From assembly GCA_944472135.2 (NCBI GenBank), contig OX235263.1, positions 30,495,379 to 30,559,378 on the forward strand: DNA of 64,000 nt. The letters run 5' to 3'. The translations under genes and the position numbers were made by a program. Positions 31,801 to 44,900 of the stretch are shown piece after piece (position 1 is the first letter of the stretch; each line of letters begins with the position of its first letter). The notes beneath the pieces are model-generated. The model had not been told where the DNA came from. It saw only the letters and a program-made list of their open reading frames with translations, and did not search any database. The DNA is from Trichobilharzia regenti (lineage: Eukaryota; Platyhelminthes; Trematoda; Strigeidida; Schistosomatidae).

Positions 31801-34800
31801 TAATTGTTTGCGACAATCAAAAGTGGACAAACACCCACCTCATATAACCTCCAACTGTCTACCAATTTACATGTACGTGCCAAAGCACATACATTGGAAG
31901 AACAAAGAGAAGGGTTAGTGTTCGCATTTAAGAACACATACCGAAGAACCTGAGACTGAAAGGTCCGCAAGCATTAAACACTGCGATTGCTCGTCATCTA
32001 TTGGACACTGGTCATATTGTAGACAACCTGAAGTCGTTTAAAATAATCAACAAGCAAAAGAAAACTAGCTTGCTACGCTTCGCTGAAGCAACTGCCATCA
32101 AACGACTTAAACCAAATCTATGTACGCAGAAAGGGACAGTGGTGAATCTTGGACTACCGTGGTGATAACAAAAAAAAATATATATATATATACAACTTTC
32201 ATGAGTCACCTTTTTCATGTTTAGAATACTCTACACTCTCATCTAAACATGACTCACCCTACCTTATTTCTTTTCTTTCCTTTTTTGTATCGGCTATTAG
32301 ATAAGATGCTTTCTTTAGTTACGTAATCTACTTTTTTGTTGTGTTCTTTCTAGCTAAACCTTGTTTCTATACACACATATATACACGCAACATTGTTTTT
32401 TTGGATCCAAGCCTAATTGTCTAATTGTTCTATAAATAGTCAGTGTTTGTAACTCCTAATCAGTTAAATCATTCCGGACTATTGTTACTTTTAATTCCTA
32501 CCAATTACTCCTTATGATTGTGGAAAAGTATGTTCATATCTTTAATGTAATTCATATTTTTTAACGTTCACAGGTTGTAACCAGTTGAGAAGAATCCTCG
32601 AAATAATAATAAAAGATGAGCTCATATTATCCTGGTACAATTGTTGTTCTTGCTTTGTTCAAGTTTATTAAAGTTACAATGAAAAAACTACCACAAGGAT
32701 ATATTGAGAGTGAAGCGCTTCCTTCACTATCAGACTTGAGTAGACTAGCAAATCAGATAAAATATGCATAACAGTGTCATAAGGAAAAGTAAAAAAAAAC
32801 ACATATTATGCTGAGAAAAAAAAAAGAAATACAGCAAAAACAAAATCAACTTATAATTGGACATCGGAAAATTACCTGGCATCACTATCATAGTGATCTG
32901 TAGTACGGAGACTTTTTGTCTGAAAAAAAAACAAGATAAGAGATAAAAGCTGTTGTTATTTTAACATGAAAAATCATTTAACAGACAATCATCCCAGTAA
33001 CTCACGAATTCATGAGCATTTATAAATTTACCTAATCCTATTTACAAGTATTTTTCACTGCACATTAGATACTATAGCTTTGAACATGAAGTAAGTGGAT
33101 TAAACTTAAATAAGATCTACCAATTTTCGGGTAGCCATGTAGTATGATGTTATCCATTACCTGGTACAAGCTATTTTCTTTATCCACGAAGAGACAATAT
33201 AATAATCACTTTATGTATTATGTGCAGCGACGCTTTTTCGGTCTAAAAAAGATTTGCAACCATTCGACAATATATGCAGGTCGTGAAAAACGATCACAAG
33301 ACAGATGTTCATCACACTGACTAAAGTAATAACTGGTGAGTAGTTGTTGGACTGCACATTTTGTTTATGTAAATATATCAAGTGATGGAAGTATAATTTC
33401 AATATATTAAATATTCCCATAGGAAAATTTAGAACAACACATTTAAGCGAACAATATTGTTTTCAATTAGATCTCATCAGGCTTAACTCTAATATATATA
33501 TATATATATTTCAGTTTAAATCATGATGACATTCTCCTGCAATGAGTCCACAACAGATTAAAATAGATGTCGTTCTATCAATCAATGGGTCATTTTTAGT
33601 TGAGAATTTTTGTAAAACACGAATCGTTCGAAGTAGAAAAACAGTTTTTACAAATATATGATTCTAGCAGACATTAGTTAACCTTATTCTCAACTCATCT
33701 AGGATCTCTGTTATTAAAAGAAACGGGACGAGACAGTAGATAGGCATAATATTATATATTAAATATTCCCATAGGAAAATTTAGAACAACACAAATGAAA
33801 CACGTTTTTAATGAAGATGTGATAAGATTAAGGGATGATAATAAAGGGGTTGAGTATATAAACAAGAGGTGGTGTAGAAGTCATTAGTTGGTCATGTCTT
33901 AATAGGCCAACAAGGGAGGGATAATGGCTGTACGAACTTATTTTGAATGCATAGTTTAGGTTTAATAGTTTGAATGCCTATCGCCTGCCTCAGCTGTGAG
34001 CAGTAGACGAATACGAAGTCTATTGGAAAGATTCAGTGGGATACGATGAATTACTTTGAAGGCTTTCGTTTTCTCGACTACATGACCACTATCAATTAAA
34101 TGTGACAGATTGAGCTACGGATTGTTTTTATCTGTTTTTTGCCAAACCACGATGGGGGATGTTCGCTAACACGTTGGCTAAGCTATCTAGTAGTAATGTG
34201 CCCAACATAACTGTCACCGCAGGTGCAGTTGAATTGATAAATGCACATAGATGTGGCAAAACTATCAAGCTTCTCCTTCGTTTGCGTCCCAATCATTCGT
34301 CGGCTAGAGAATGACAAACATAGGTATGCTGCGTAAAACGTTCTTCGTATACTCCTGGAAAGTCTCTGGAACAAAATCTCATTCGATAAGTCACCATTAA
34401 ATTGTAACTTAATAAATAGAGGCTTTTTACGTGCAGTCAGTCTTAAGCTTTTCTCTCTGATGTTCTCATATGTTTCTTTATGAAACTACTCGGATAGCCC
34501 ATAATTTGCAAAGATTTCACTTTATTTGACTCAAAATATTGAAGATGCCTACCTAAATTTTACTAAGGAGGTAATATAAATAAAACTAAATTTCCGCAGA
34601 GAAATCTAAGCTGGACTTTAGAACTTAATCTACTATTTCTCAAGAAAACAGGCTATCGAACCTCTGTAAATGAATTCATAACTTTCTGTTGGACTCAATA
34701 ACCAGAATTAATTATATTAACTCGAATGGTTAAAATACATTTTTTTTAAACACAAGGTCATGACAGATACCAATAGTACTAGTGTTATGAGGAAACATGA

Positions 34801-37800
34801 GTTACTATGTACAACTATACAAATTCTTAAGTCAATACACTTGCACAATTTTACAGCATTACAATTACAAACGCGAATTAGTTGATTCACAACTCAGTAT
34901 ATCAAAACCCCTTCACCCTCATTTGTCTGTCTGGAGTTAACCTGTGAAACATTCATTGTAGTTTATTTATCAGTCATCTTATTAACATTTGTTGCGTGTT
35001 TCAAAATCATATCTGCTTTCGGAAATTAAGTTTTCTGAACCTGCTTCGTGATAATGTTAGAGGTAATATTTTGAGATAGTAGACGTCTAATTTACTGTAT
35101 TAGCAGAGATAAACTTGTAGAAGCCTACATATCGAGGCTAGGTGTCGAGTACTGGGTAAGGAGGGGGAATCGATCAACGAGGCTATGAAGTTACACCGAT
35201 TGAAATGGTTAGGACATGTGTTACGCACGCACACCAAGTCATCAACTTCCTCAACGGGCAATGTTAGCTGAAATAGTATCAGGTTGGAAAAGGATAAGAG
35301 GTGTTCAAAACAAAACGTGGCTTCATCAGTCAATGAAATTCGCAACAGTTAGTTCCAGCTAGTCCTGTTTGGAAGTGTAGACTTCCTGGTTGGAGTCCTC
35401 GGGATAGCAAAGACTGGAGACAATTGGTGATATGGCTCAAAATCTTCGTTACCAGTAGCTGAAGCAGATGCGCGTTCACTCTTTGTGATTTGTCAGTTAT
35501 ATCCAATAAAACTCTATTGTTCTTCCACCACATTACTATTCTTTTTCCATCACACTTGTGTTTACTATCTCCCTTTACTCATTTCTCTTGCTTTGTGTGC
35601 TACATGGAGTAAGAGTGACAGCTCAAACTGCTGCACACCTGTGCAAAGTTTTACCCTGAAAACAGTCAGTCAGTCAGAAGTCTACATGGAATAGTCTGAA
35701 AACGTGGTGTATTGTCTCTACATTTCATGTTTCAGTATAAAGATAACTGAGTCTCCCTCTCTAACGAAGAAATTTGAAGGTTTGTAGCTTCTCTCAAGAA
35801 GAAGTATAAGAGTTTCAACCTCATGAAATTCAGTGAAATGACTTTCAGTAATTTATTCAATAACCAATAACAATCTAATACGCATCGAATATATTATCAG
35901 ATAAAAAAACATTTAATTGCAGATTTCATAAAACATTAAACAGCTGATGAGAAATACTGTCATACTTACCTTTTGTTTGATATTTTTCACTTCATTTACA
36001 GGTAGCAAAGCATGTAAGCTAAAATTGAAAAGAAAATATGTTAGTAACTTGTTTCAAAGTGGATTTGTGACGGGGAAAGAGGTTCAACCATAGATGACAG
36101 GTGGTATAATTTGTCAGAAGAAAAGTTGTGGCAAAGTTAAAGTATCATAACCAAAGTCAAGGTCTTTGAAAAACTGACCTTCGAGAACCGATGAGTCACA
36201 GGGAATGCTATGAAATGTCATTCTAAATGAAGTTATGTGTGCTTTTTTTTGAACATCGACAGGGTAGATACAGTGTTCCACTTGTTTACTAGGTACGTTT
36301 TTTGCAAATTTATACTGTTAGGTAGGGTTATGGCTTTTTAGATTAAAGTTTAGGGTCTAGGGTTAGAGAGTTGGAAGTGGGTTGAAGAATTGTGTCAGAA
36401 ATATCGATGGATCTCAAAGTGCATAACCTACAGTTATCTGAATGAACGCATGCTACGATTTTTCTGTAGACCATCTGTGTAATGATTGGGAGACATTCTT
36501 ACAATACATAACCTAAACATATACAGTGTAACATCATGCTTGCAATATATTTTAGTGTATTTTTCAACGACTATTCGACTTCTTTAATAATATTAATAAT
36601 AATAATAATTTGCTTTATTCCAGAAACAGTACTAATGGTACAGTGTGGAATTTTCAGCACTTATCTACAATATTGCATCTCATTTTATCAAAAATTTAAA
36701 AGGAGTATTTCAAAAAATAAATATAAAAAACACAACAAAAAAACAAAATAGCAAAAAAAAATGCGAAAAACTACCAAGAAGTAGAATGGAAAATAAACAA
36801 CATAATACATAATATCTCAGTATTGGGTAGTGGAAGCTATGATATGTTTATGCGTGGTGAACACTAAAAGTATATCATACAAGAAGTTATGAAATGATAT
36901 TAAGGATGACTATGCATGATCAGTTAATTTGATTGAACAACACTAAACAATCATAATAAACATTTTCAGGTTGTGTTTTTTTTATTGTCAGCTCTAATGC
37001 GGTGTTTGTAGTTGTAGTGTGAGTAATCCTGAATAATACAAAATTTTTAAGGTGTTAATAATGGCATTCACAACAAGATTGTCAGTTTATATTGCCGAAC
37101 AAAAAACAACCACAAAATTAATATTACATGAAGGTTAATGACAGGACAATTTTGTAATAATCATAGTGATAATATAGTCGGACCTAGTAGATATACAAAA
37201 GAAGGAATAGAGTAAAGTACAAAAAAAGGTAAGCCAATGTTAATAATTTAGGTAGCTAAGTATGTTTAAGAAAGTGTTCACTATAGAATACAAATAAGAG
37301 AGAAATAAAAGAGCCAAAATTATGTTATTAACAACAAACCAAGTCATAGGTTTCGCGCTTAACATTGTCTTTGTCGCTTAGAACACGGGCCAAATATGAT
37401 ATCGTTGAGTTCCTATACTTGGTTGTACGAGCATATATTATTTTGTACTGATTTCTGGTTCTATCTGATGAGATACAAGGAGAGAGTTGAGAATAGAAGG
37501 GGTGCTGGGAGTCGGAGAGTATGGTTTTAGACCATTTCTCGCATGTATTCAGATGCCGTTCGACTAATGTAATGACGAGTTGACTGAGTTTTACACCACT
37601 AGTCCTACTAACTACCTTCAGCATCCTCCTCAGGATGGTATAGTCCTTTTTCAGTAGCCCAGGAAAGACTCATGGGGAGCAGTAAAGTAGAATAGGTAAG
37701 ATACGAGAGTTGACAAATTGTGTAAGCAGAGGTTGAGGGACTCCAGTTAGTCTGAGTTTCTTAATGTAGTAGGTTAGACGAAACACTTTCTTGGAAATCA

Positions 37801-38873
37801 TTTGGATATGAGATGACCAAGTAAGGTCGGAAGATATAACTAATTCGAGGTATTTTGCATTAGACTTAGTTTCAATTTTAGTCCCCTCAATGCTACAGGC
37901 TTCATGAGTACTTACTAGTGTTTGTAAATCTCGTTTATGCCTAAAGGGGAGGTCAATAGTCTAGCATTTTGAGGGATTCAGCATGAGGCCATTTAGTTTA
38001 GACCCCTGACTGATGTCCGACAGGAAGCTATTTAATTTGAAACAGTCTGACTGAGACTTAACGGGAAGCGAAACAGTCAGGTCATCTGCATATTTGACGA
38101 GGTTGATTTCGTCTGAGAGAGGTAAGTCATGTAAGAAGAAGGAAAAGAGAAACGGCGAGAGAACAGCACCCTGAGGAACTCCAGCTTCAGTAAGCAAAGG
38201 AGGGGAAGATACACCATTATATACGGTGTACCGTGGCATCTGAATTCTGATTGGTCGTTCAAGGTCACTGTAGTTTTGACTATTATAGTTTAACTTTGGC
38301 AAAGTTGAGAGTTCCTCAGTACTAATACATCAACAGACGACAAATTTCACCAACTAGAGAACAACAGTTTGAAAAATAAGACAGTTTTATTGAATTCAAA
38401 TTCAAACCACTACAATAAGCCATATTTAGCTGATGAAATAGAAAAGAATCAAGTTTAGTGTTTGTAAAATTCCCACAGTGCGTATTAAAAGGAAGGAAGA
38501 TGTCAAAGCAAAGGGAATTTTCTGTTCGATGAATAACTTTCGAAAATTGATCCCATCAGTAACTTTGAACCCGATCTTTGTATTTCTACTCCATCTTCAC
38601 CATTATACAAATTTGGTTACTTCACTTTGCTTTCGCTTTCTTACACCATACGGATTTCGGTCAAGCACTTTGCCGCTCTTACTACTCCCCTATGTCGATT
38701 TATGTACATTTAGGCTAGTACAGTCATTTTCAGGTTTAATGCACAATACAAACTATCAGTCCTCAGTCTCCGTTTACTAATTCCCTTTTAGGCTTCAATG
38801 AATTTCTTGTTTAATATGAATACGATCGAACAGTATTTGAAAATAACTCCTCACGGAGAATCAGGAAAAACAG

Positions 38874-38937
<64 letters not shown>

Positions 38938-41900
38938 GAACTGAGAAAGCTCAATTTATATTGAAGTAAAATGCTGATGGTCTTGTTTAAAAAGACAGTG
39001 AAAGCTTATTAACTGAACTGTCTTGTTCAGAGGACACGACAACATCAAATACATCCACCTGAGTTGTAAAAAAATCCCCTCCCCTTATTTCAGAACCATC
39101 TTTTTAAGCAAGATGATACCCCAAACTTTGTGTAATTTAAATACAACCGATAAAAGCTGTTTTAATCATTCTTACTATATTTTATTGCCTTAGTTCACTT
39201 TGATAATTGAGTTAATTCGAATCGTCTACTGGACATACACCAAAACTGAATGACAAAAGCCTGTTCAAAAAGCAATTATTGAGCAAACAGAAAATGACTA
39301 ACACTTCCATGAAATTAGTTGTTGTTTTTTTTTTGTAGAGACAATTCAACTCAAAATTTTCAATTTAGTATCTGCTCTGAAAGAGGAATATTACAACAAA
39401 AGACTTAAACCACGAACATTTCGTAAGACGGGTAACATACAAAAGCATACATCTTACCATTGTTCCTTTACAACTGGATCACTAATACTTGAAGTGAAGT
39501 TATTTACATTGAGAGTAAGCGTCTTTCCAGTCGATAAAGCTTTATTGATTAGCTGAATAAGACGATTCCCAACTACATTAAAAAATCCAGCATCTTCAGC
39601 TAGGCAGCTAAGTCTTTCCTAAGGAGAAAGTAAAAAATATTGATAATAATTGTAATCAGAAACAGTTAAAGGAAACAATTAATTTTCTGTTTTAATCAAG
39701 AAATTAAGCCAAGTTGAGCGAGCCTTGGGGACAGAGTAGCAAAATATATATGCGCTTCGTCTTACTTTGGAACTCTTCAGTAATACACACCGATTATCTC
39801 TAGCCCAGGACAATCACGGTAAAAAGCAAATATGTCACAATTTTACCACCTGACCGGAACTGAATGCCCGCCCACTGGCTCCCAACTACTGCCAAATAGT
39901 GCCACTATCATTCAATTATTCATAAGTATCACGACTCCAGGAAACCAATTTCAAATTCAATCATGAATAGTGGGTTGAAATCACGTTTACTTTTTCACAA
40001 ATTACCACAGATTGGAAATCGGGAGACGCAGGATTCCAAACCTGCAACTGAATGATAACATGACCACCTGGTAATCTGATGGTTGTTTTCGATCCTCCAC
40101 AGTACTGTGTGTACGCTCTAATCAACAGTCTCAAACTAGGATGAAATAGCTGTTTAAATCTCTAGCTATGTGAAACTACAGTAGTTGTGCACTGCAGAAA
40201 CAACGGTTTAGAAAACACTAGTCAGACTCCATGTAACTGATACAAGCGATACTATGAAGTCTACCACAAGTTGAATGTTTTTGTCAAGAAAAATTGAATT
40301 TTTGTAGTTTTTGCTATTGTGTTTACCGTTTACATCGTCACCTTAGACGACGGTAAGTGGTAGCAACTTTACCTGCCGAAATTTGTCTCATCACCTAATA
40401 CTAATCTATGAATAATTACTCAATTCCATTGGTGCTATTTTATAAACCACTGATATTCCGTTTATTCTTCAAATAATACAGTATACAAATTTGCTAAATT
40501 CCTGTTTTTCCTCTTAGAAAATGTACTTTGTTAATTCAACTTAATTAATGCTAATACGTAATTTATTTCAGTGACTTAATAAAAGGGCACTTTACCAAAA
40601 GATGAATGAGAAAGACAAATATACACCAACAACACAGGGGAGAAAGACAAACAAAGTGGGAAATATCCGCTTACTTTGTGATGTTCTACAAGTTCCCGAT
40701 GTATAGAATTATGATGAAAGGCTGGAGTATACTGTAGACGATGAGTAAAGTAAGACTGTAGTAGACTAGCATACCTGTAGAATAAAAAAATTTCTTTTTA
40801 AATCAGGTTTTACTGATAATTGAAAATTCAACGGATCTTAGTTACGCTAAATAAATTAATTTGAGTAGTTCTTGAAGTAATGAACCAAATAAGTTGATGA
40901 AAATGATGACTGTGAAAACTCTCTGCAGCTAAAAAAATTAATTCTTCAGCTTACTGAGATTGGTGTGTTTCATGCTCTGAAGAAGTATGGAACCCTACCA
41001 ACCATCTTTATTAGATAAAGAACAGAAAGCGAAAAACCTCGAAGTAGCCAGATTAAAAGATGACCGTTGACATTGGTCGAATGGAGAAAGGTGGCTTTTC
41101 TTGACTGTTTTCAGAAATCATTGCATAGATGAAGGTGAAAACCAAATATAATAGTGCAGATAAACTCGCTCTTTTTCCCACTGCCAATTGTGGACATAAT
41201 AACCTGTCACAATATTAGAAACGTGGGAAGAATGTTAAACTGAATCGGGCAGTAAAGTCTGGAATTGTTTCATTTGCTTAATGTTTTAAAACGTGAGTTG
41301 GTCTTCCAATGACAGAATGTACACCGACCACGTGAGTGGTACGGGTCAGATTCCCGAACGACGCCCTCCTAGACTTCGGTTGGCCGGTAATGGTGAAGCT
41401 CTACCGTACTAGTCTAGGTGCTCGACTTTAAACCAGAGGGTTACTGGTTCGAACCTCACCCCACCCAGCTAGGTTTAGGTAGCCAGACAGCATAGCTGGA
41501 CCTCACACAATAGGTGAGGCTCATTTCCAATTGCATGGAATTGCAAGTGGTTGCTAAGTAACACCCATATTTGTTCACAGAAGGTGGTAAGCCTGGCAAA
41601 GTTATAATGTTGGGCATGAGACTAGCAAATTCATCCTGTAAGAACACCACCGCTACTAAAACTTCAGTGCTTAAGCTTGATGATTTACTTAATTCCCACC
41701 ATGAACGCGAAGGAATGAAAAAATGTTTAAAACAGTTATAAAAGTATAGATCCCAAAGTTGAATGTAGGTTTATGGAAGGAACCCTAAAGTGAAACGGTA
41801 CCGTTGGATAGTACCTTCATGTTTCCCATATTAAATTTGACATTGATTATTTCATCTATAATACACTTGATTAGATGAATCTCTTTAACAAACGTTCACC

Positions 41901-44900
41901 TGAATTAAGTGACTGTTACTGGAAGTTGTATATACAGTCCTCGTACAAAGGTGATACTCATAAAGAATACATATTAGGTTTGTCTGTCTGTTTTCGACAT
42001 AGAACTTTGCACAAATGTGCGGAAGTTCAAGTCGCCACACTCCGTGTAGCACGCGAAGCAAGAGAAGAAAGTATAAGAAAAGCATAATAGAAACTGTGAG
42101 CAGAGGGGTGAGACAAAGGAGAAAATAACTGTGTTTATTCAGACTATAGAAGGAATAATTAAAATATAAGCCGAACTCAGGATGATCACCAATTTCTAGA
42201 GCAGAAAAATTATGTATAAAGAACTCTCTTCACGACAGTCGACTGACCACTAACTTGACGAGCTTAAGCATTCAGTAAAGTAAAACACAACAATTACCCA
42301 AAGAGATGAATTGAACTTTCAAAGTATTGAAAACTCACACAAGAATAAGCCAATCAACATGAAGAATGACTTTTTGAGGATCATAATCAACCAAGTAGAA
42401 CTAACTAAAGAGGAATAGTGGAGACACTATCAGACAGAATAACAGTATGTAATCACTTTGATATTCTGAGCTACGCCCAAGACCATTGCTCACTAGAAAA
42501 CATCAGTGGTAAGCGAAATGTTGCTTGTTATAATGGTAAACAGCATGATTCGAATCCTCATTGCACCTCTTCACCAGGAGAAAGATTTATCTGCAAGTGA
42601 GCAGAAGCCAGACTGAGTTGCTAGGGCCTTCTAAACGCTAATAACCAATGAGTGACGACTATTGGTGACATAGCTCAAAAATTGTTTTTAATGGCGCAGA
42701 TCCATCCACGCTGTATCACCACGCAATTATTTTTTTTCTGCCACAGATTTTCGTCTATTATAGATTTTTAATGTTTATTTTGTTCCCTACCCTTATATGT
42801 GCTCTATGAAGTGTGACACCTTGAACTGCTGCACTTCTATGCAAAGTTTTACCTTGAAAATTCAGTCAGTCAATCAGGATGAACTCAATAACCCGTTTGA
42901 ACAAATAGCTAACCAGAAATCGCGTGGTTTGAACTGATTCGGTATTCCGAGCTGAGTCAAACTGAATACACTGCTGATAAGCCCGGCCTAAATCGAGCGA
43001 AACAACTGTCCCGTGTTTAGATCACCTCGATCTGGCTAGCAAGAACTACTGGCTGATATGAGTGGTATGAAACTAATCTTAATCAGTCAGTGGTATATCG
43101 TCCTATGCAAATTAGAGAGTGGAACATTCGCAGTCGATCTATACCCCACATCTATTCCCTTCAGGTAGGAAAGAGTTTTGAAATCACTATAGGTTCTTTT
43201 CGCGTGATTCTACAATACTGTCGAAGAATCCATCGGAAAGCTATTTTAATTAAATGGAAAAGTTGCATTTCAACATACTAAATTTCTCTGTCAGTTCAAT
43301 GATGGGCCCGTGATTCGAATCTCTCTCTACTTAGTTTAGTCCAAGAGACTGGGAATTATCACCGGTCTTCATTCAACAAGTGTGACACACAGTCTGGTAC
43401 TCGAAAAATCTATCACATTTAACTGAAATCTAACCAAATAATTAATTATTTATACACAAACTTAATACACGTGAACACCAATAAATGCGCTACGCAACTT
43501 ACTGTAATAGTATGACGATAGAAGATATATGGTTATACAACGTATTTAAGCAAGTATCTTTACTAAGGACACTTAAAGAATTTTCCATTATTTTGGAACG
43601 CTTTCTCTAGAAGGGATACAAAATTGCATTGCCGTAACATGATTTCTCAGACTGTACCTGAGGAGTCTTGGTGAGCAGACAAGCTAACGCAAAAAGATCA
43701 CACTACATTCCATAACGCAAAATCATAGATTGACCACTATTCAACCCTTGAGAGTGACAGGGACAATATTCCCAAAGTAAGTACAAGGGGTTAAGATGTC
43801 ACTTATTGAAAGATAACTTCCATCGTTTTAGAATGTGTCTTTACAGTTAAGTGGCCTTTCTACCTGATACGAACTGTTGTTCAAAACGATTGATGACGAA
43901 TTCTACTATAGTAGCCACTCTTACACTAATAAAACGCATAGTTATGACAAAACACACAAACCACCGGAGACTCTAAACTCGAAATCGCCACACTCTACCA
44001 AACAACTAGGAACCTTTCGGGCAAACGTTCGACACAGATTAAGCCAATAAAGGACGACAATGGAAAGTCAATCACCAAAGAGGTGGAACAGAGAAAGCAC
44101 TGGGCTGAACACTTCAAAAGACTTCTAAATCGATTGTCACCTACAACGCGCCCAACAATACCAACAACGGAAGCAGAACTACCAGTGAACACTGACCCCC
44201 CGACGAAATCAGAAGTCCTGAATGCAATCAAGATGCTTAAAGCTGAGAAAACACCGGGACCAGATGGAATCCCAGCAGAAGCTTTGAAAATAGACCCACA
44301 GACAACAGCGGACTTGATGACGCCACTGCTGGAGAAGGTGTGGAAAGAGGGCAAAGTACCCGAGGATTGGGAGAACGGATACTTATTCAAACTTCCAAAG
44401 AAAGGAGACTTAAGTCAATGTAAAAACTGGCGTGGAATTATGCTCCTGTCCATTCCAAGCAAGATACTAAGTCGCATGATCCTAGAGAGAATCAAACAAG
44501 CCAGCCTGGATGAAAAACTTCGACCGGAACAGGACGGATTCAGGAGAAACAAATCATGTGTCGATCAAATCGCCACTTTACGAATCATCACTGAACAAAG
44601 CTTAGAATGGCAGTCACCTCTCTATCTCAACTTCATCGACTTTGAAAACGCCTTCGACAGCGTCGATCGAGAGGTGATTTGGCAACTACTTCGCTACTAC
44701 GGGGTCCCATCGACAATTATACATCTCACCCAACAGCTATACGATAATGCTGCATGCCAAGTAATCCACAACGGGAAACTTACGGAAGCCTTCGAAGTGA
44801 GGACGGGAGTGAGGCAAGACTGTCTACCATCACCAATGATTTTCCTGATTGCAGTAGATTGGATAATGCGACAAACAGCGAGAGGCGATGAGGAAACAGG

